A DNA stretch of 55,768 bases, taken from assembly GCA_033855775.1 (NCBI GenBank), contig JAWVFT010000002.1, forward strand, positions 1 through 55,768, written 5' to 3'. Positions 52,924 through 55,768 of the stretch are shown in pieces; position 1 is the stretch's first letter; every line of letters starts with the position of its first letter. The notes beneath the pieces are model-generated. The model saw only the letters and a program-made list of their open reading frames with translations, searched no databases and was not told the origin of the DNA. A program made the position numbers and the translations under genes. This DNA is from DASVTR01 sp033855775. Lineage in GTDB: Bacteria; Acidobacteriota; Blastocatellia; Pyrinomonadales; Pyrinomonadaceae.

Positions 52924-54462
52924 CTAGTTGCACACCCATGCGCCGTTGATGCGCTTGGCTATCGCGCCCGAACCGCCCGACGCGCAAGGGTTGGTCTGCG
53001 TGCAGTCGGTGCAGTAGAACATCGCTCCGTTCTCCATCGAAGACCAAGCGGAGCCGTAGAGCCATTGAATTTGCGGCAGCACGAATTTCTGAAAGCCGCC
53101 CATGCTGAACTCCGGCGTGCGCCCCGCGTAGTTGTCCATCATTGAAACCCAACCTTGAGTGAACTGCTCAAACTTGGGACGCGCCGTGGTCGGATAATTG
53201 TTGCCGATGCTGACGAGCCGCGAGTTGAAATTCTGCGGGCGGTAGTTGCTGTCGGGCGACGTGCCGATGGGTTCGGCGGTCAGCGGCAGTCCCCAGATAT
53301 TATGTTCCAAGAGCAGTTGATTGCCCTGACCGATGACCTCGATGCCGGGATAGTAGTAAGTCATCGTCATGCCGGGATGGTCTGGGTCTGCGACGACGAT
53401 GGAGTCGTAGCCGGTCGAGAGCAGAGCGTTGCTGCGCAAGATGAAATTTCCGTAGCCGAGCCGCGCCAGTTGATGCCCTTGCTCGCTGACGTGATATTCG
53501 ATGGTGGACGGCTCACCTGTGGAAGTAATCTCGTAGTCGGCGTAGCTGAAGTGGCTTTCATTATTGACGGCATAGAGAGAGCCGTAAAGCATCCTGACGC
53601 CATAGACGGCTCCCGTCCAATAGCTTTCCGTCAGGGAAATGTTCTTCGCGTTCGGGTTCGGGCCGACGCTGATGGCAATCCCGCGATTGAGATTGCGCGG
53701 ATTGCAATAGCTGTTCGGGTCTGTGCAGGAAGCGGGACTGCCCGCGATTGTTCCGCTGGCGATAATCGTCAGTCCCTTCATCCTGATTTGTTCGCAGTTG
53801 CTTCTCGCGATGTCCGAGATTTGCACGCCTCTGAAAGCGCTGCTGTTGTCTGTCCGGCGAATCAGCAGACGCTCCAAGCGAATGTCCGTGGTCGTCGCCG
53901 AAGGCGTGAACGGCGGGTCGTACTGGTCTATGTTGATGGCGACGTTGGCATACTTGCCGGTCGTCGGATTCTTGGCTTCAAAGAAGCAGCCCTGAATGGT
54001 GATGGAGCCGGAGTTGATGATGTCGAGCATCGTGCCGCTGTTCGTCCCGTCCCAGACAAAGCCGGTCTGCCCGTGCTCCGGCCCGCCGACGTAACTGCCG
54101 CCGCCGTCGCAGAGCAATCTGAGCCCGCGCTTGCCGTGAATGTTAATTGGCCCCGTGATGGTGTGCGAGCCGTTGGGCACGACGAACGTTGTGTAGTCAG
54201 CCGCCGCAGCGATTTGCGATTCGATTGACGCCTGCGGAGCGGGCGCAAACGGCTTGAAAGAACTGCCGCCGTCGAGACGGCCCGTTGGCTTCACCCACAA
54301 GTCATCGTCGTCCGCAATCAAGCGTTTGAGATTCGACTTTTGGGAGCGCGGAACCGCCGCCGTCTGTGCCGAAGCGTTGACGGCTGACGCAAGAAGGAGC
54401 GACAACGTTAGAACTCCGCCCACGAGACGACCAAAGCAATAGTTGTAAAAGCTACGATTCAT
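52924..54462 (-). CDS. Secreted beta-helix-like protein with Cys-rich C terminus
   Basis: 512 residues. Signal peptide (LVGGVLTLSLLLASAVNASA, about 13-32). The middle is a repetitive beta-strand solenoid of the right-handed parallel-helix type (pectate-lyase-like or NosD/DUF-like folds), e.g. GSITIQGCFFEAKN, IRMKGLTIIASGT, LYAVNNESHFSYADYEI. The end carries a Cys-rich cap, FYCTDCTQTNPCASGG, then AIAKRINGAWVCN. No lyase catalytic Asp/Arg set is obvious. Such a protein could bind or cleave the polymer, or sit on the surface. AAAGGA lies 5 bases before ATG 54462, with a hairpin just upstream at 54475-54489. Confidence 0.75.
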   Translation of the reverse strand: MNRSFYNYCFGRLVGGVLTLSLLLASAVNASAQTAAVPRSQKSNLKRLIADDDDLWVKPTGRLDGGSSFKPFAPAPQASIESQIAAAADYTTFVVPNGSHTITGPINIHGKRGLRLLCDGGGSYVGGPEHGQTGFVWDGTNSGTMLDIINSGSITIQGCFFEAKNPTTGKYANVAINIDQYDPPFTPSATTTDIRLERLLIRRTDNSSAFRGVQISDIARSNCEQIRMKGLTIIASGTIAGSPASCTDPNSYCNPRNLNRGIAISVGPNPNAKNISLTESYWTGAVYGVRMLYGSLYAVNNESHFSYADYEITSTGEPSTIEYHVSEQGHQLARLGYGNFILRSNALLSTGYDSIVVADPDHPGMTMTYYYPGIEVIGQGNQLLLEHNIWGLPLTAEPIGTSPDSNYRPQNFNSRLVSIGNNYPTTARPKFEQFTQGWVSMMDNYAGRTPEFSMGGFQKFVLPQIQWLYGSAWSSMENGAMFYCTDCTQTNPCASGGSGAIAKRINGAWVCN

Positions 54463-54474
54463 ACTGTTCCTTTC

Positions 54475-54489
54475 CCGGAAGTTTTCCGG
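54475..54489 (-). other. Short hairpin upstream of the beta-helix gene
   Basis: CCGGAA-GTT-TTCCGG, a 6-base stem with a 3-base loop, ends about 12 bases before the start codon and 3 bases from the AAAGGA ribosome site. It could affect translation start. No T-run. Confidence 0.45.
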
Positions 54490-54552
54490 CTATGGAAGTG
54501 AAGATCGATAAAGCCCGTGAGGAAGAAGTCGCAGGATGTGGAATGATGCTCC

Positions 54553-55155
54553 TCACTTTGTCTCGCTCTGTGGCTCAGCATGAACACTGCTCTTCGCCTT
54601 GCTCTCAAGCAACTTGGCCGGGACTCCGGCGATAACGGAATCCGCCGGAAAACTTTTCGTCACGACCGCTCCCGCCCCGACCACGCAGCGGTCGCCGAGC
54701 ACAACGTCTTTGAGGATGACGGCCTTCGCGCCAATCCAACAGCCGTCGCCGATTTTGACTCGCCCCGCCCGCATCGGTTGCTGGCCGGGCAGCAAGCCCT
54801 GGCCGAACGTGTGGTTGGCGTCGGTGATGTAGATGTCCGGGCCGAACATGTTGTCGCTGCCGATTTCAACCAGCCCGCAAGCGTCAATCATGACGCCGCG
54901 ATTAAAATAGTTTCGATGGCCGATGCTTATCCGCACGCCGTCAAAGGGCGCGTCCTCCGGCCACAGCCAGCAGCCTTCGGTGAAGGCGTTGTAGCTGCCA
55001 AGCTCTATCTGCGCCAGCCTGCGGCAACGCACGCGCTCAAGCCGGTTGCGCTCGCCCGAGCGCAAACCCAGACGGCGATAAGACCAGACGCGCAGGCGGC
55101 TCATCAACCCGCGCGGCATCTTCAACAACTGCGGCTCGAAACGACTGAAGCTCAT
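54553..55155 (-). CDS. Acyltransferase, left-handed beta-helix (hexapeptide) family, WcaF/MaoA-like
   Basis: 200 residues. Left-handed helix repeats (I-G-x-x-x-x motifs: VEIGSDNMFGPDIYITDANHT, VKIGDGCWIGAKAVILKDV, VLGDRCVVGAGAVVTKSF) and the catalytic His in DANHTFGQG. The C-terminal VIAGVPAKLL is typical of O-acetyltransferases such as WcaF and the lacA group. It should acetylate a sugar of the polymer using acetyl-CoA. Its ATG overlaps the upstream GT2 stop by 4 bases. Confidence 0.9.
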   Translation of the reverse strand: MSFSRFEPQLLKMPRGLMSRLRVWSYRRLGLRSGERNRLERVRCRRLAQIELGSYNAFTEGCWLWPEDAPFDGVRISIGHRNYFNRGVMIDACGLVEIGSDNMFGPDIYITDANHTFGQGLLPGQQPMRAGRVKIGDGCWIGAKAVILKDVVLGDRCVVGAGAVVTKSFPADSVIAGVPAKLLESKAKSSVHAEPQSETK

Positions 55156-55768
55156 TTGGCGGAATGCGAGCGGCGGAAAAATTCTCGAAACGCCGTTCGG
55201 CTGACGGGCTTTCTAGTCCGCGCCACGCCCTGCACGGATTTGAGGAACATCATGAAGCCCTTCATGCAAGAGCGCAGCGTGCCTTTGCTGTAGGCGTTGC
55301 GCAGGTGGCCGAAGGCTTTGCCCGGAATGAACCACAAGACCAGCGGGAAAGGACAACGACGATAGGCGAACACCAGATCGTTGCACACGTTGGAGCTTAA
55401 CTGCGCGTGACGGTCGCGCGCCAGGACGGCCTTGTCGTGCCAGACGTGAACGCCCGGCAAATAAAAAATCTCGTGGCCACGGTCGAGCAACTGCACGCAC
55501 AAGTCTATCTCTTCGCTGCCGTAGAAGCCGGGGCTCGGCGTGTAGTATCCAATCTCGCGCGCGGCTGACAATCTGAGCAGGTGGCCGCAGCCGATGTACA
55601 TGTGGGTCGGGAAAGGCTCGCCGCGTTCGGTCGGCTGAGGTCGGTCTGGCGAGAGAATATCGTAAGCCACCGCCGCCACCTCCGGTCGCTCCTCCAACAA
55701 CTTCACGCCCGCCGTTATCTCGTCGCCCTGCATGAACCATGCGTCATCGTCAAGGCTGAAATATAACT
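55152..55768 (-). CDS. Glycosyltransferase family 2, N-terminal part beyond window edge
   Basis: About 205 C-terminal residues are visible. The first visible ones read LYFSLDDDAWFMQGDE, which contains the metal-binding DxD region of GT-A enzymes. HMYIGCGHLLRLSAAREIGYY and GFYGSEEIDLCVQLLDRGHEIFYLPG (the acceptor ED/DL site) follow, then H-V-W-H in PGVHVWHDK, as in rhamnosyl-type GT2s. No start codon is in the window. It is translationally coupled to the hexapeptide acyltransferase. Confidence 0.88.
   Translation of the reverse strand, partial: LYFSLDDDAWFMQGDEITAGVKLLEERPEVAAVAYDILSPDRPQPTERGEPFPTHMYIGCGHLLRLSAAREIGYYTPSPGFYGSEEIDLCVQLLDRGHEIFYLPGVHVWHDKAVLARDRHAQLSSNVCNDLVFAYRRCPFPLVLWFIPGKAFGHLRNAYSKGTLRSCMKGFMMFLKSVQGVARTRKPVSRTAFREFFRRSHSAK

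Noticed and set aside
53155..54228. Plus-strand open frame (357 codons) opposite the beta-helix gene
   Set aside because: Composition-driven shadow; the minus-strand gene has signal peptide, ribosome site and terminator.

Overview
The window reads as a chromosomal segment of a Gram-negative, GC-rich bacterium. Domain style (secreted proteins ending in tandem FG-GAP/VCBS-type repeats, a nuclease of the ExeM type, FecR-like and TPR companions of an envelope-polysaccharide locus) suggests Acidobacteriota, probably Blastocatellia-like. That placement is an inference from gene content, not from a marker gene. By eye the first ~2.7 kb is less GC-rich than the rest. No rRNA, tRNA, CRISPR array, transposase, integrase or replication origin was seen.

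Layout. (i) 1-7.4 kb, housekeeping: guaA (minus, 3' end cut by the window edge), a divergent secreted PQQ-type beta-propeller protein, the phosphatidylethanolamine pair psd-pssA (minus, 4-base overlap), a small DUF465 protein, the tsaB-rimI pair (minus, 4-base overlap) and pfkA (plus). (ii) 7.7-13.5 kb: two large secreted proteins on the minus strand, an ExeM-like extracellular nuclease and a lamin-tail-domain protein. Each carries six tandem FG-GAP-like repeats at its C terminus and is followed by a strong hairpin. (iii) 13.7-15.8 kb: inorganic pyrophosphatase, a small membrane/coiled-coil protein and an ankyrin-repeat protein. (iv) 15.8-55.8 kb: about 40 kb in which every gene lies on the minus strand, a surface-polysaccharide locus that continues past the right edge.

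The polysaccharide locus holds sugar-nucleotide enzymes (UDP-glucuronate decarboxylase, GDP-mannose 4,6-dehydratase, a membrane CapD/PglF-type 4,6-dehydratase, an NAD-dependent epimerase), a WecA/WbpL-like initiating enzyme, ten glycosyltransferases (five GT4, three GT2 including one fused to a methyltransferase, one GT9, one GT87), a Wzy-like polymerase, an O-antigen-ligase-like protein, five methyltransferases besides the fused one (one FkbM), an AsnB-type amidotransferase, a hexapeptide acyltransferase, two different O-carbamoyltransferases, an SGNH hydrolase-like protein and accessory secreted proteins (beta-helix, FecR-like, two TPR). No Wzx flippase, Wzz or ABC exporter was recognised inside the window.

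The most interesting unit is at 40119-43588: SGNH-like protein, 50-residue DUF5989 membrane peptide, O-carbamoyltransferase and SxtJ-like membrane protein, packed with very small gaps. It has the same three-part make-up (carbamoyltransferase, SxtJ, small SxtK-like protein) as the sxtI-sxtJ-sxtK part of the saxitoxin cluster, but here sits in a polysaccharide locus. This suggests a conserved membrane-linked O-carbamoylation module whose small partners have no assigned function.
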